From contig NZ_CP053348.1 of assembly GCF_013394595.1 (NCBI RefSeq), positions 2,692,001-2,756,000 of the forward strand: DNA of 64,000 nt, in the 5' to 3' direction. This document shows, one piece after another, positions 44,927-53,969 of this stretch. Positions within the stretch are counted from its first letter, which is position 1. The number at the start of each line of letters is the position of its first letter. Under the pieces are notes generated by a model. It saw only the letters and a program-made list of their open reading frames with translations, did no database searches and was not told the origin of the DNA. This DNA is from Winogradskyella forsetii (GTDB lineage Bacteria; Bacteroidota; Bacteroidia; Flavobacteriales; Flavobacteriaceae). Position numbers and translations under genes: made by a program.

Positions 44927-44947
44927 TGTTTTCACATCAGGATTTTT
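44916..44947. terminator. Strong intrinsic terminator overlapping a stop codon
   Basis: AAAAATCCTGATG and CATCAGGATTTTT form a 13-bp perfect stem with a 6-base loop and T tract. It contains the TGA of the upstream lipoprotein gene and also lies just downstream of the 47-aa minus-strand gene, so it can serve both. Confidence 0.9.
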
Positions 44948-44961
44948 CCATTAAAATTAAT

Positions 44962-45105
44962 TCAATTTAGAAGTGCTTCAAACTTCAATTTATTATAACT
45001 TATAACACTTAAAGCCTTCGAGTAATTCAAAAGAAAACTTATCGTTTCGTCTTTTGGTTTTAGGTTATCCTTTTTTGGGGAAGCATTAGAGTAAATTTGT
45101 GCCAT
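44962..45105 (-). CDS. 47-aa conserved small protein downstream of the sigma factor
   Basis: A minus-strand reading frame below usual size limits: begins MAQIYSNASP, contains KPKDETISFLLNYSKAL and ends KFEALLN. I recall near-identical small proteins in the same position after this sigma factor in other flavobacteria, which is why I call it real. It has an amphipathic helix in FLLNYSKALSVISYNK. The gap to the sigma gene is 57 bp, so co-transcription is likely. Its role is unknown; an anti-sigma-like or sigma-interacting peptide is one possibility. Confidence 0.7.
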   Translation of the reverse strand: MAQIYSNASPKKDNLKPKDETISFLLNYSKALSVISYNKLKFEALLN

Positions 45106-45162
45106 TTTAACTATTTATGAGTTTATATATAGCAAAAACGCATTTTTATATGCTTTATTGTA

Positions 45163-45747
45163 TCAATTTGTTAAAACTATATTATTTTGCTCAATTACCT
45201 TTCGCATATTAATCAAGGCATAGCGCATTCTTCCTAATGCCGTATTGATACTTACACCAGTACGTTCCGAGATTTCCTTAAAACTCATATCTTGATACAT
45301 ACGCATCAACAGTACTTGCTTTTGATCTTCTGGTAATTCCTCTATTATACGTCGAACGTCAGATTCTACCTGGTTCTTTATAATCGTTTTTTCAGCGTTT
45401 AAACTCGAATCACTCAACACAGAAAAAATACTGAAGTCACCTGCATTTTGAAATTTTGGCATACGCTTATTTTTTCTAAAATGGTCAATAACCAAATTGT
45501 GGGCAATTCGCATTACCCAAGGTAAAAATTTACCTTCTTCGTTATATTTTCCGCGTTTTAAAGTTCTAATGACTTTAATAAAGGTATCCTGAAAAACATC
45601 TTCAGTAACATCTCTGTCATAAACCTTAGAATAAATAAAACTGTAAATTTTTTGCTTATGCCTTTCTATCAAAATTGAAAGGGCATTCTCGTTGCCGTTA
45701 ATGTAGTCGCTGACCAACTCCGCGTCTTGGATAAGTTCTCTTTTCAT
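45163..45747 (-). CDS. ECF-type RNA polymerase sigma factor
   Basis: 194 aa. Region 2 (DYINGNENALSILIERHKQKIYSFIYSKVYD, DVFQDTFIKVIRTL, FLPWVMRIAHNLVIDHFRKN) and region 4 (LPEDQKQVLLMRMYQDMSFKEISERTGVSINTALGRMRYAL) are both clear. This group is the compact, highly conserved sigma-70-family factor of Bacteroidota that has no obvious anti-sigma partner. It is divergent from uvrA in a 305-bp gap with a -7 candidate. Target genes are not evident here. Confidence 0.95.
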   Translation of the reverse strand: MKRELIQDAELVSDYINGNENALSILIERHKQKIYSFIYSKVYDRDVTEDVFQDTFIKVIRTLKRGKYNEEGKFLPWVMRIAHNLVIDHFRKNKRMPKFQNAGDFSIFSVLSDSSLNAEKTIIKNQVESDVRRIIEELPEDQKQVLLMRMYQDMSFKEISERTGVSINTALGRMRYALINMRKVIEQNNIVLTN

Positions 45748-45855
45748 AATAATTACTTTAAAGCCTAGTATTTTGGTACTAAGTTTGGGGTTAAAAGCTA
45801 TTTTTTTAAAGTAATATTATACTATACGCGGTTATTTTTATAAATGAATAGGTGT

Positions 45856-45863
45856 CAAATATA
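45856..45863 (-). promoter_or_regulatory. Candidate -7 element for the sigma factor
   Basis: TATATTTG on the minus strand, about 109 bp ahead of the start. Nothing else was recognised in the 45748-46052 gap except the uvrA element. Confidence 0.45.
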
Positions 45864-46019
45864 ACAACAATCATTCCGAAAAAACAAAAAAAAGTATTAA
45901 AATTTAACATTTTGTCGGATAAACAGTTCCTTTTATGGATGAAAATAGAACTTGGACAAACATGATACTTCCAATAAATGAATTATGCCGCTAATTTTAA
46001 TGGTTATATGCTATTATAG

Positions 46020-46027
46020 TATCTTTG
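46020..46027 (+). promoter_or_regulatory. Candidate -7 element for uvrA
   Basis: TATCTTTG, 25 bp ahead of the uvrA start codon; consensus match without a clear -33. Confidence 0.5.
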
Positions 46028-46052
46028 CAAACTTAGATACCAAAAGCAACCT

Positions 46053-48842
46053 ATGAATTCTACTGTTTTAGACGTTAGCCCAAAAGAAAACATCATTATA
46101 AAAGGAGCCAAACTGCATAATCTTAAAAATATCGATGTTGTTATTCCAAGAAACAAACTGGTGGTTATTACAGGATTATCGGGTTCAGGAAAGTCGAGCT
46201 TGGCGTTCGATACCTTATATGCCGAAGGTCAAAGACGCTATGTAGAAAGTCTGAGCAGTTATGCACGCCAGTTTTTAGGTCGACTGAATAAACCCAAAGT
46301 TGATTATATTAAAGGTATCGCTCCTGCCATTGCGATTGAGCAAAAAGTGAATTCTACAAACCCACGTTCCACCGTTGGGACGACGACTGAAATTTATGAT
46401 TATCTCAAACTATTATTCGCTAGAATCGGGAAGACCTACTCACCTATTTCTGGCAACGAAGTAAAAAAACATACTGTTTCCGATGTTATTAATTTCATTT
46501 CAAAATTTGAAGAAGGCAGCAAATTATTACTCTTAGCACCTGTTATATTAGAAGAAGGACGAACGGTTGAAAATAAACTTCAAACACTTCAACAGCAAGG
46601 TTATGCACGTATTAAAGTAAAAGATGAGGTGGTTAGAATTGATGATGCCTTAAAAACCAAAATCAAAACGGACAAAGATCTTTTCTTAGTTGTTGATAGA
46701 ATTGTATTTAAAGAGGATGAGGATTTTCTAAATCGTTTAGCTGATGCTGTAGGAACTGCCTTTTACGAAGGTGTTGGTACTTGTATCATTGAATCCCTTT
46801 CCGACCATAAACAAGCCGTTTTCAATAATAAATTTGAATTGGATGGCATGTCTTTTCTTGAACCAAACGCCCATTTATTCAGCTTCAACAATCCTTATGG
46901 CGCATGCCCAAAATGTGAAGGTTATGGCGATGTCATTGGTATTGATGATGATTTGGTAATTCCTAATACAGCATTATCGGTTTACGAAAATGCGATTTTT
47001 CCTTGGCGAGGTGAAAGTATGAGTTGGTACAGAGATCAATTGGTCAACAACTCCCATCATTTTGATTTTCCAATTCACAAACCCTATTTTCAATTGAGCG
47101 ATGCTAACAAAGCACTCATTTGGAAAGGCAACAAATATTTTGAGGGCTTGGATGCTTTTTTTGCTGAGTTGGAATCGAAAGCCTATAAAATCCAAAATCG
47201 AGTGATGCTTTCCCGTTATCGTGGTAAAACGAAATGTAATGTTTGTAAGGGAAAGCGGTTACGTGAAGAAGCTAATTATGTAAAAGTCGATGGTTCTACT
47301 ATCACTAATTTAGTAGATTTACCGATAGATGAACTGATTGTGTTTTTCAAAAACCTAAAATTGAATGCTCATGATTTCAAAATTGCAAAACGACTTTTAA
47401 CAGAAATCAACACACGTTTAGGCTTTTTATCTAATGTTGGGTTGAATTATTTAACATTAAACCGAAAATCGAATACACTTTCAGGTGGTGAAAGTCAGCG
47501 TATCAATTTAGCCACCTCTTTAGGAAGTAGTCTTGTTGGTTCCATGTATATTTTGGACGAACCCAGTATTGGTTTACATCCCAAAGATACGGAACGTTTA
47601 ATCGAGGTTTTAAAGTCCTTGCGGGATTTAGGCAATACCGTTATTGTGGTTGAGCACGACGAAGATATAATGAAAGCCGCTGATTCCATAATTGATATCG
47701 GACCAGAGGCCGGCACTTTTGGAGGTGAAGTTGTTGCTGTTGGAGATTTTGAAGCCATTTTAGATTCAGATACATTGACGGCAAAATATCTTAATGGTCA
47801 AATGGAAATTGAAGTGCCTAAAAAACGAAGAACCTCTAAATATGGTATTGAAGTTGTTGGTGCTCGCGAGAACAATTTACAAAACGTTGACGTGACGTTT
47901 CCGCTAGAAATGCTAACTGTAATTACTGGAGTTTCAGGAAGTGGAAAAAGTACCTTGGTTAAAAAAATCCTTTTTCCTGCGGTACAAAAGAAGCTGACAG
48001 GTTTTAGTGATAAAATCGGTCAAGTTTCAGAAGTGAAAGGAAATTATAGTAATATTCAGCATGTGGAATTTGTGGATCAGAACCCAATTGGTCGCTCGTC
48101 TCGTTCTAATCCCGTGACTTATATAAAGGCTTATGATGACATTCGTGCGTTGTATGCATCTCAAAAATTAAGCAATATTAGAAATTATGCTGCTAAACAT
48201 TTTAGTTTTAATGTGGATGGTGGCCGTTGTGAAACCTGCAAAGGCGAAGGCGAAGTGACGATTGAAATGCAGTTTATGGCAGATGTGCATTTAACTTGTG
48301 ATACTTGTGGCGGAAAACGTTTCAAAAAAGAAGTATTGGAAGTTAAGTTTGAAGATAAATCCATAGATGATATTTTGAATATGACTATTGATGATGCCAT
48401 CGATTTCTTCAAAACCTATAAGCAAACAAAAATCAAAAAGAAGCTACAACCGCTTCAAGACGTTGGTTTAGGGTATGTGACTTTAGGCCAGTCCTCTTCT
48501 ACCCTTTCTGGCGGTGAGGCTCAACGTATCAAACTTGCCACGTTCTTGGGAAAGGGCAGCAAAAGCGATAATGCACTCTTCATTTTTGATGAACCGACCA
48601 CAGGACTTCATTTTCATGATATCAAAAAATTATTGAAATCTTTTCAGGCATTAATCGCTAAGGGCCATTCGATTATTGTTATTGAACATAATATTGACTT
48701 AATTAAATGTGCGGATTACATTATCGATTTAGGACCAGAAGGTGGAAAGCATGGTGGACAACTTGTGGCTTCAGGTACACCTGAAGAGATTGCAAAAAAT
48801 AAAAAATCGGTCACTGGAAAATATTTGAAAGAGAAATTGTAA
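46053..48842 (+). CDS. uvrA: Excinuclease ABC subunit A
   Basis: 929 aa, normal UvrA length. DNA-damage recognition ATPase that loads UvrB. Two ABC modules: first Walker [10 protein letters not shown] at 41-49, first signature LSGGESQRI with DEPSIGLHP; second Walker A GVSGSGKS, signature [10 protein letters not shown] and DEPTTGLHF. Zinc motifs: CPKC/CNVC in the first half and [13 protein letters not shown] in the second. Followed by a membrane protein gene 1 bp later, suggesting shared transcription. The only excision-repair partner nearby is uvrD at the window start. Confidence 0.98.
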   Translation: MNSTVLDVSPKENIIIKGAKLHNLKNIDVVIPRNKLVVITGLSGSGKSSLAFDTLYAEGQRRYVESLSSYARQFLGRLNKPKVDYIKGIAPAIAIEQKVNSTNPRSTVGTTTEIYDYLKLLFARIGKTYSPISGNEVKKHTVSDVINFISKFEEGSKLLLLAPVILEEGRTVENKLQTLQQQGYARIKVKDEVVRIDDALKTKIKTDKDLFLVVDRIVFKEDEDFLNRLADAVGTAFYEGVGTCIIESLSDHKQAVFNNKFELDGMSFLEPNAHLFSFNNPYGACPKCEGYGDVIGIDDDLVIPNTALSVYENAIFPWRGESMSWYRDQLVNNSHHFDFPIHKPYFQLSDANKALIWKGNKYFEGLDAFFAELESKAYKIQNRVMLSRYRGKTKCNVCKGKRLREEANYVKVDGSTITNLVDLPIDELIVFFKNLKLNAHDFKIAKRLLTEINTRLGFLSNVGLNYLTLNRKSNTLSGGESQRINLATSLGSSLVGSMYILDEPSIGLHPKDTERLIEVLKSLRDLGNTVIVVEHDEDIMKAADSIIDIGPEAGTFGGEVVAVGDFEAILDSDTLTAKYLNGQMEIEVPKKRRTSKYGIEVVGARENNLQNVDVTFPLEMLTVITGVSGSGKSTLVKKILFPAVQKKLTGFSDKIGQVSEVKGNYSNIQHVEFVDQNPIGRSSRSNPVTYIKAYDDIRALYASQKLSNIRNYAAKHFSFNVDGGRCETCKGEGEVTIEMQFMADVHLTCDTCGGKRFKKEVLEVKFEDKSIDDILNMTIDDAIDFFKTYKQTKIKKKLQPLQDVGLGYVTLGQSSSTLSGGEAQRIKLATFLGKGSKSDNALFIFDEPTTGLHFHDIKKLLKSFQALIAKGHSIIVIEHNIDLIKCADYIIDLGPEGGKHGGQLVASGTPEEIAKNKKSVTGKYLKEKL

Positions 48843-48843
48843 A

Positions 48844-49512
48844 ATGGAGTTATCTAATAGGTCTGATGATATTTCAATTGATTTTAGAAAATATGCTTTT
48901 ATCGATGATGAGACTAATTCTCTAAAATCTAAAGTGTCAACATCACCTCTAAAATCAGGTGGCGCAAATTTTACAACGCATGTTCTGATAGAAGAATCGA
49001 GTTCTAAAATACTTTATAAACCTTCAACTGGTGTGGCGCTTTTCAACTTTGCATTTCTAGCCGCAGGCTTAGGTGTTTTATTTTTTGGACTATATCCACT
49101 GTTAAACAATGGCTTCGATTTTGCTGAAATCGAGTGGTTTTTATTGTTATTCGGACTAATTTTTGCCACAGCAGGCGGATTAATGTTTTATTTCTTCTAT
49201 ATGCCTCGTGTTTTTGACAAGCAATTAGGCATTTATTACAAAGCCTATAAAATTGACGTTAACACCATAAAAAAGGATACTTCAAAAAATTATATACCGT
49301 TAAAATCTATTGTTGCCATTCAAATTATTGGCGAACACGTAAAAAGTGATAAGGGCTCTTATAAAAGTTTTGAACTCAACTTAGTTCTGAAGGATGCTAC
49401 TAGAAAAAATATAATTGATCATGGCAATTTAAAAGCAATTATTATTGATGCTGAAATTTTGAGCCAATTCTTAAATATTCCTATTTGGCATGCTGGTTCT
49501 ATTGAAGATTAA
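48844..49512 (+). CDS. Two-helix membrane protein of unknown function
   Basis: 222 aa. Two adjacent transmembrane helices at about 63-83 and 95-118 (VALFNFAFLAAGLGVLFFGL; FLLLFGLIFATAGGLMFYFF) lie between a polar N-terminus and a beta-rich C-terminal domain with YIPLKSIVAIQIIGEHVK, which resembles a PH-like membrane protein layout. The start ATG is 1 bp after the uvrA stop. It overlaps the convergent DUF3667 gene by 4 bp at the 3' end. Function unknown. Confidence 0.8.
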   Translation: MELSNRSDDISIDFRKYAFIDDETNSLKSKVSTSPLKSGGANFTTHVLIEESSSKILYKPSTGVALFNFAFLAAGLGVLFFGLYPLLNNGFDFAEIEWFLLLFGLIFATAGGLMFYFFYMPRVFDKQLGIYYKAYKIDVNTIKKDTSKNYIPLKSIVAIQIIGEHVKSDKGSYKSFELNLVLKDATRKNIIDHGNLKAIIIDAEILSQFLNIPIWHAGSIED

Positions 49513-50594
49513 TAGAATAGAAATGCGAAAAGCCCTAAAATTACTACTGCAGTTGGAATTACAACGGCTATAAAAGTAAAGGTTGCCACACTACATTTAA
49601 ACCAACTTAAAATCCAACCTTGACTATAAAATCTTTTCAAAGCTATCATTAAATAAACAAAAGTCGACAAGGCAACAAGCCAATCAATCCAGTCTGGTAT
49701 ATCCCAAATTAGATTGATACCAAAAATGACACTGAAAACGGTAAATAAATATGAAAAAAAGTAAAAACTAAAGACCAAATGATGTGCATATCTTCCTTTT
49801 CTAAAATACAGTACCTTTATGATGAGCGCAAAAATCGGCAACAAAAAGAACAAGGCTATTGGCACCGTATCATAAAACGCTTGTAACACATTACCGCCAT
49901 CCCTAGCTTGATAAAACTTGAGTCCTTGAGCATACACTTTTCTCATAAACCAACCATCGTCGTCATCCATGCCCATAACTTTATAAATTTCTTCATCAGG
50001 AGCATCTATAGCTATTAATGAATCTATTTCATTTTCATTAAAACCTAATGAAAAATCTGTTTTCTTAGGAACATTTTCTAGATTCACAATAGAATCGATC
50101 TCCTTATCTGACATTTTCGTGATCCATTGATTATCCTCAAGTGCCTTTCTTATTTCGGTTCTAGTTAATGAATCTTCAATTTTTAGATTAACCTCTTTCT
50201 CTTTTGCTTTGATCGAATCCAAAACGACCACCTCCTCATCCGTCCTCAGCGTTTTTTTAAGTTCCTGATTTAAGGAATCCGCCTGTTCCCTTGCACTAAA
50301 TGAAAAAATGAAAAAGAATACCACAGAAATAAATAAATACATCTGCGCTGGGTGCAAATACAATAATCGTTTTCCTTTAATAAACTCTTTAGGTAGATAA
50401 CCCGGTTTAAATAGCAACGGTATAAAGCTCTTAAAAAAACGGGCATCAAATGAAAAATAGTTGCTAATGGTATTGTAAAAGAGCACTCCAATGGTCAGCT
50501 CATCATTAGTTTTTTGTCCACAATGCGGACAAAATTGAAACCCTTCTTCATAAGGTTTTTCACAATTTTTACAATTTACTTGATTGGTGCTCAT
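49509..50594 (-). CDS. DUF3667 family zinc-ribbon membrane protein
   Basis: 361 aa. An N-terminal zinc ribbon (CKNCEKPYEEGFQFCPHCGQ) is followed by FDARFFKSFIPLLFKPGYLPKEF with YLHPAQMYLFISVVFFFIF, the DUF3667 signature. At least five transmembrane segments: one at about 84-100 and four in the C-terminal third. The middle is a long charged region. Often seen as a stand-alone gene in Bacteroidota. No function is established. Confidence 0.9.
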   Translation of the reverse strand: MSTNQVNCKNCEKPYEEGFQFCPHCGQKTNDELTIGVLFYNTISNYFSFDARFFKSFIPLLFKPGYLPKEFIKGKRLLYLHPAQMYLFISVVFFFIFSFSAREQADSLNQELKKTLRTDEEVVVLDSIKAKEKEVNLKIEDSLTRTEIRKALEDNQWITKMSDKEIDSIVNLENVPKKTDFSLGFNENEIDSLIAIDAPDEEIYKVMGMDDDDGWFMRKVYAQGLKFYQARDGGNVLQAFYDTVPIALFFLLPIFALIIKVLYFRKGRYAHHLVFSFYFFSYLFTVFSVIFGINLIWDIPDWIDWLVALSTFVYLMIALKRFYSQGWILSWFKCSVATFTFIAVVIPTAVVILGLFAFLFY

Positions 50595-50735
50595 GGTTGA
50601 TGGTTAGTCTTGGTTTAAAAATACTAAATTTTATGACACCATTCGTTTTATAAAAGAAGAGTCTAAATTAAAATTATTTCAGATCTCAAATTCAAAAACC
50701 AACTAAAAATTTGAATTTCAGTCACTTAAATATTT

Positions 50736-50751
50736 TGGCACGCTAATTGAA
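50736..50751 (+). promoter_or_regulatory. Candidate sigma-54 (RpoN) promoter
   Basis: TGGCACGCTAATTGAA: TGGCACG, 4-bp spacer, TTG; GG and the downstream G are at the -24/-12 spacing, with A replacing the final C of TTGC. About 75 bp before the 229-aa gene. A near-identical site precedes its paralogue. Confidence 0.7.
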
Positions 50752-50826
50752 AATCCCTAACCAATAGCTTAAGTCCAAAAGTCCTAAACGAATTAGCGAC
50801 TGGGCAAATCTAAAAACCTATAAATT

Positions 50827-51516
50827 ATGAAAAGACAAGTACTTTTTATGGCCATGGTGTTAATAGGATTAACATCAGCCACAGCAACAACAGCAGGAGA
50901 TGCTGTTTTAATTGGGGAAGATTATAATACGGCGCGCAATCGATATGCTCAACCTATTTTGTTTGTGGAACGAGGCGTGGAATTTTTGGTCTTTGCTGAT
51001 GGTAGCTTCGATTTTAATACCGAACTATTTACCACAGCACCAAATGACAACAATTATTACTACAGACGTTCTAATACACGAACCAGACGCAGCACCAATA
51101 GAACTTATGGTGCCCCAGGAACAACTCAAAATGTTAATGACAGAGGTGTTTTAATTAAACACGACAACGAAGGACGAGTAAGACGTATTGGGAATGTCTT
51201 TATTAATTACGATAGACAAGGGCGACTCAAACGTGTCGGTTCGGTGTATTTGGGATATAGAGGACATCAATTGGTGCAAGTCGGTGGTTTACGAATTCTA
51301 ACAAACAGACATGGCGAAGTCATCGGAACCAGAGGTTTTGTAAATTTTAATAATCAAAATTGTGGTATTTGTGGTATAACCGGTTGTTCTGCAGATCATT
51401 TTGATGATTCAAATCATAATAACTGGAATGAGGATGACTGGAACAACAACGACGATGATTATTACTACTATAGAAAAGGTGGAAAAACCTTGAAGCAAAA
51501 GAAAATCAAATTTTGA
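50827..51516 (+). CDS. Exported protein, paralogue of the 426-aa protein
   Basis: 229 aa with a signal peptide (MKRQVLFMAMVLIGLTSATATT). The core shows GVEFLVFADGSFDFN and then repeated RIGNVFINYDRQGRLKRVGSVYLGYRG, closely matching the 426-aa protein at 52567. Arginine-rich RRSNTRTRRSTNRT lies between. The C-terminus is Asn/Asp-rich (HNNWNEDDWNNNDDD) and ends in a lysine-rich tail. I do not recognise a named family; an exported structural or stress protein is the most that can be said. Preceded by a sigma-54-like promoter. Confidence 0.82.
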   Translation: MKRQVLFMAMVLIGLTSATATTAGDAVLIGEDYNTARNRYAQPILFVERGVEFLVFADGSFDFNTELFTTAPNDNNYYYRRSNTRTRRSTNRTYGAPGTTQNVNDRGVLIKHDNEGRVRRIGNVFINYDRQGRLKRVGSVYLGYRGHQLVQVGGLRILTNRHGEVIGTRGFVNFNNQNCGICGITGCSADHFDDSNHNNWNEDDWNNNDDDYYYYRKGGKTLKQKKIKF

Positions 51517-51533
51517 GATTTTGATTGATTACC

Positions 51534-51572
51534 AAAAACCCTGAATGTTTCCCCAAGCATTTCAGGGTTTTT
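51534..51572. terminator. Bidirectional terminator
   Basis: AAAAACCCTGAA and TTCAGGGTTTTT pair as a 12-bp stem between convergent genes; the right arm overlaps the stop of the minus-strand hydrolase. Confidence 0.85.
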
Positions 51573-52389
51573 CTATAGTCTCAATTCTTCTAACTTCCTT
51601 TAATAGCAAAGGGAAGGCAGGATAAGCCATTCCACCGTGATCGTAACCATCTAACTCCAATAGTAAAGTTTCTTTATGGCCTATAACTTTCATCATACGT
51701 GCTAAATATGCATTCTCTTCATATCGTCCCAACATCTCTAACTCTCTATCTCCTGTGATTAAAAGCAAAGGAGGTGCATCTGCTCTAATATGGTACAAAG
51801 GAGAATATTTATCAACCACTGGTTGATATTCAGGAATGCCTTGTTCTTTTCTAACAGTTAAGTGCGTTATTGTATGTCCACTAAAGGGAATTAATCCTGC
51901 TATATCATTGGCATCGATATCACGCGTATTTAACCACGATTTATCCAAACCAATCATACTTGCCAAATAACCGCCTGCGGAATGTCCAGAAACAAAAATA
52001 CGAGATCGATCGCCTCCGTAATTTTGTATATTTTTAAATACCCAACTTACTGCTGCCGCTGCATCTTCAATATAGGTAGGTGCTTTTACATTTGGGTTTA
52101 ATCTATAATTAACCGCTACAATTGCAACGCCTTTATCTTTGAGAGACTCAGGAATAAACTTATTCCCTCCTGTTAAACCACCACCATGAAACCAAACTAT
52201 AGTTGAATAATTTTTCACTTCCTTAGGGTAATAAATATCTAAAACACAACGCTCTTTAATATAACTGTCAGATTTTGATATTGAATCTTCGTAATAGTTA
52301 ATATTCTCATTTAAAACATATTCAATTGCTTTGTCTTTCGAAATAAAACTATAACCAAATAATACAAAAAATAGTAGTGCTTTTTTCAT
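51562..52389 (-). CDS. Exported alpha/beta hydrolase (HSL/carboxylesterase-like)
   Basis: 275 aa. Signal peptide (MKKALLFFVLFGYSFIS). HGGGLTGGNKF gives the oxyanion hole of the HSL/type-B esterase family, the nucleophile is in VSGHSAGGYLAS, and YDHGGMAYP supplies the late His. IRADAPPLLLITGDREL holds the probable Asp. An esterase or deacetylase in the periplasm is likely. Lies between the two paralogous exported proteins but on the opposite strand, and no sigma-54 site precedes it. Confidence 0.9.
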   Translation of the reverse strand: MKKALLFFVLFGYSFISKDKAIEYVLNENINYYEDSISKSDSYIKERCVLDIYYPKEVKNYSTIVWFHGGGLTGGNKFIPESLKDKGVAIVAVNYRLNPNVKAPTYIEDAAAAVSWVFKNIQNYGGDRSRIFVSGHSAGGYLASMIGLDKSWLNTRDIDANDIAGLIPFSGHTITHLTVRKEQGIPEYQPVVDKYSPLYHIRADAPPLLLITGDRELEMLGRYEENAYLARMMKVIGHKETLLLELDGYDHGGMAYPAFPLLLKEVRRIETIEKP

Positions 52390-52514
52390 GAGTCAAAATT
52401 GATAATTAGTTCGTTTTAAAAATACCTCTTTTTTTTTTAATGAATTATTAGATCGAATTAAATTATCCTTATAAAACACCGATTTTAAAGACTCTACAAA
52501 GCACTTACGAAGTT

Positions 52515-52530
52515 TGGCACGCTGTTTGTT
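52515..52530 (+). promoter_or_regulatory. Candidate sigma-54 (RpoN) promoter
   Basis: TGGCACGCTGTTTGTT: TGGCACG, 4-bp spacer, TTG, with T in place of the final C. It has the same flanking TT and the same layout as 50736-50751. About 36 bp before the 426-aa gene. Confidence 0.75.
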
Positions 52531-52566
52531 TTATATTATATGAGTTTAATTTAAAACCCAATTATT

Positions 52567-53847
52567 ATGAAACGATTACTATATTTATTTGCAGCCTTTG
52601 TCGCCATGAGCGCAACTGCATTCGCAACCAACACAACCACATCTGAAGCAGAAGCTTCAATTAATAACTATGTAAGAGGTTATGGTAATTCTTTCATATT
52701 TAATGAAGCCGGAATTGAGTTTTCAGTTTTTGCAGATGGCCAGTTTGATTTTTATATACCAAACTACGGTCCAGATGTAAGTGTCAATATTGATAGACCT
52801 GGTTTCAGTTTAAGCTTTAACTCAGGTTATGATTATAACCCTTACGTACAGTATGATAGTTTTGGTGCGATTATTCAAATTGAAAATACGCCTATATACT
52901 ATGATTACTATGGACGTGTCAATCAGATTGGAAACATTTTTATCAACTACAATAGTTTTGGTAGAATTAATCGCGTTGGTGGACTTAATGTTTATTATAG
53001 AAACAATACGTTCTGGAGATATGATGGTTTCATCAACAGTTATAACAAAGCGTATGTTTACAGACCATGGCACCGATTTTATGCTGTACCTCATGTAAAC
53101 TTTTGTGTTGTGCACGTTAATCCATACAGACAATATTACGCACCTGTAAGACATATTTATTACAGACCTTATACGAATAACGTGAGATATTATAACATTG
53201 GAAGACGAGATAACGGTTATGCTGTGAGACGTTCTAATTCTACAAGAAGAACCAATAGTTATGCACAAACGCCGAGAAATGAAAGAGAACGAACTATTAG
53301 GACTCGTGCGACACGAAACAATAGAGCAATAGCAAGTACAAGAGCTTCACGTTTAAGTGAAACGAATGCGACTAGGACAAGCACAACTCGTAGTGCCAAT
53401 GCAACTAATAGATCTAATACTAGAGTTTCGACACCTATTAGAACAACTAGAAATGATAGAGCAATTACCACACGTTCAAATACTAGAGTAAAAGCTCCAA
53501 CAAGAACAACTAGAACTAATAAAGCAATTACTACACGTTCTAATACGAGAGTAAAAGTTCCCACAAGAACAACGCGTAGCAATAATTCGATTTCAACACG
53601 AAATACGAATAAAAATGTGACCAGAACAAATAGAGCTGTGTCTAATAATAAAACGAGAACTACTTCGTTAAGAAAACCGAAAGCGACAAATTCTCGTACG
53701 TATAATAACAGAACGTCGCAAAGTCCAAGACAGCGAAGTACTGTTCAGAATAAAAGAAAATCACCGTCTGTACAAAGCAGATCTAATACAAGTAGAAAGA
53801 GCAACCAAAGTTCTACAAGATCTAGCTCAAGACGAACAAGAGGATAA
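52567..53847 (+). CDS. Exported arginine/threonine-rich repeat protein
   Basis: 426 aa with a signal peptide (LLYLFAAFVAMSATAFA). Residues 33-160 match the 229-aa paralogue (GIEFSVFADGQFDFY; IGNIFINYNSFGRINRVGG). A Tyr/Arg-rich section (ARG: YRQYYAPVRHIYYRPYTN) follows, then a C-terminal 200-residue tail very rich in Arg, Thr, Asn and Ser, with three 21-residue tandem repeats at 53410-53598. The tail is strongly basic and would be disordered. Possible cell-surface, polyanion- or DNA-binding role; inference only. A sigma-54-like promoter precedes it. Confidence 0.88.
   Translation: MKRLLYLFAAFVAMSATAFATNTTTSEAEASINNYVRGYGNSFIFNEAGIEFSVFADGQFDFYIPNYGPDVSVNIDRPGFSLSFNSGYDYNPYVQYDSFGAIIQIENTPIYYDYYGRVNQIGNIFINYNSFGRINRVGGLNVYYRNNTFWRYDGFINSYNKAYVYRPWHRFYAVPHVNFCVVHVNPYRQYYAPVRHIYYRPYTNNVRYYNIGRRDNGYAVRRSNSTRRTNSYAQTPRNERERTIRTRATRNNRAIASTRASRLSETNATRTSTTRSANATNRSNTRVSTPIRTTRNDRAITTRSNTRVKAPTRTTRTNKAITTRSNTRVKVPTRTTRSNNSISTRNTNKNVTRTNRAVSNNKTRTTSLRKPKATNSRTYNNRTSQSPRQRSTVQNKRKSPSVQSRSNTSRKSNQSSTRSSSRRTRG
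53410..53598 (+). repeat. Three 63-bp coding tandem repeats
   Basis: Three in-frame 21-residue units, each opening RSNTRV and containing a TRTTR or IRTTR block, at 53410-53472, 53473-53535 and 53536-53598. The second and third are most alike, suggesting recent duplication and possible variation in copy number. Confidence 0.9.
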
Positions 53848-53868
53848 AGAGTTTTTTTGGTTGGTTGG

Positions 53869-53910
53869 ATGTCCCGTATGATGTATGCCTCAGAGCACCT
53901 TACGGGACAT
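53869..53910. terminator. Hairpin downstream of the Arg/Thr-rich protein
   Basis: ATGTCCCGTA and TACGGGACAT, a 10-bp perfect stem with a 22-base loop, just after the stop codon. Loop length is long for a terminator and no T tract follows, so other RNA roles are possible. Confidence 0.55.
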
Positions 53911-53922
53911 TCTTATATTTAT

Positions 53923-53942
53923 ATTCCTGCGAAAGCAGGAAT
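53923..53942. repeat. REP-like hairpin with GAAA loop (copy 1)
   Basis: ATTCCTGC-GAAA-GCAGGAAT: an 8-bp perfect stem with a GNRA tetraloop. Copies recur at 58255 and, interrupted, at 60832. Confidence 0.8.
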
Positions 53943-53969
53943 CTCTTAATAAAGGTATTAATTGCAATA

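Noticed and set aside
52822..53268. 148-aa antisense frame inside the exported repeat protein
   Set aside because: It is rich in Val/Ile/Ser only because of the Asn/Arg/Tyr-rich coding strand; no start or family features.
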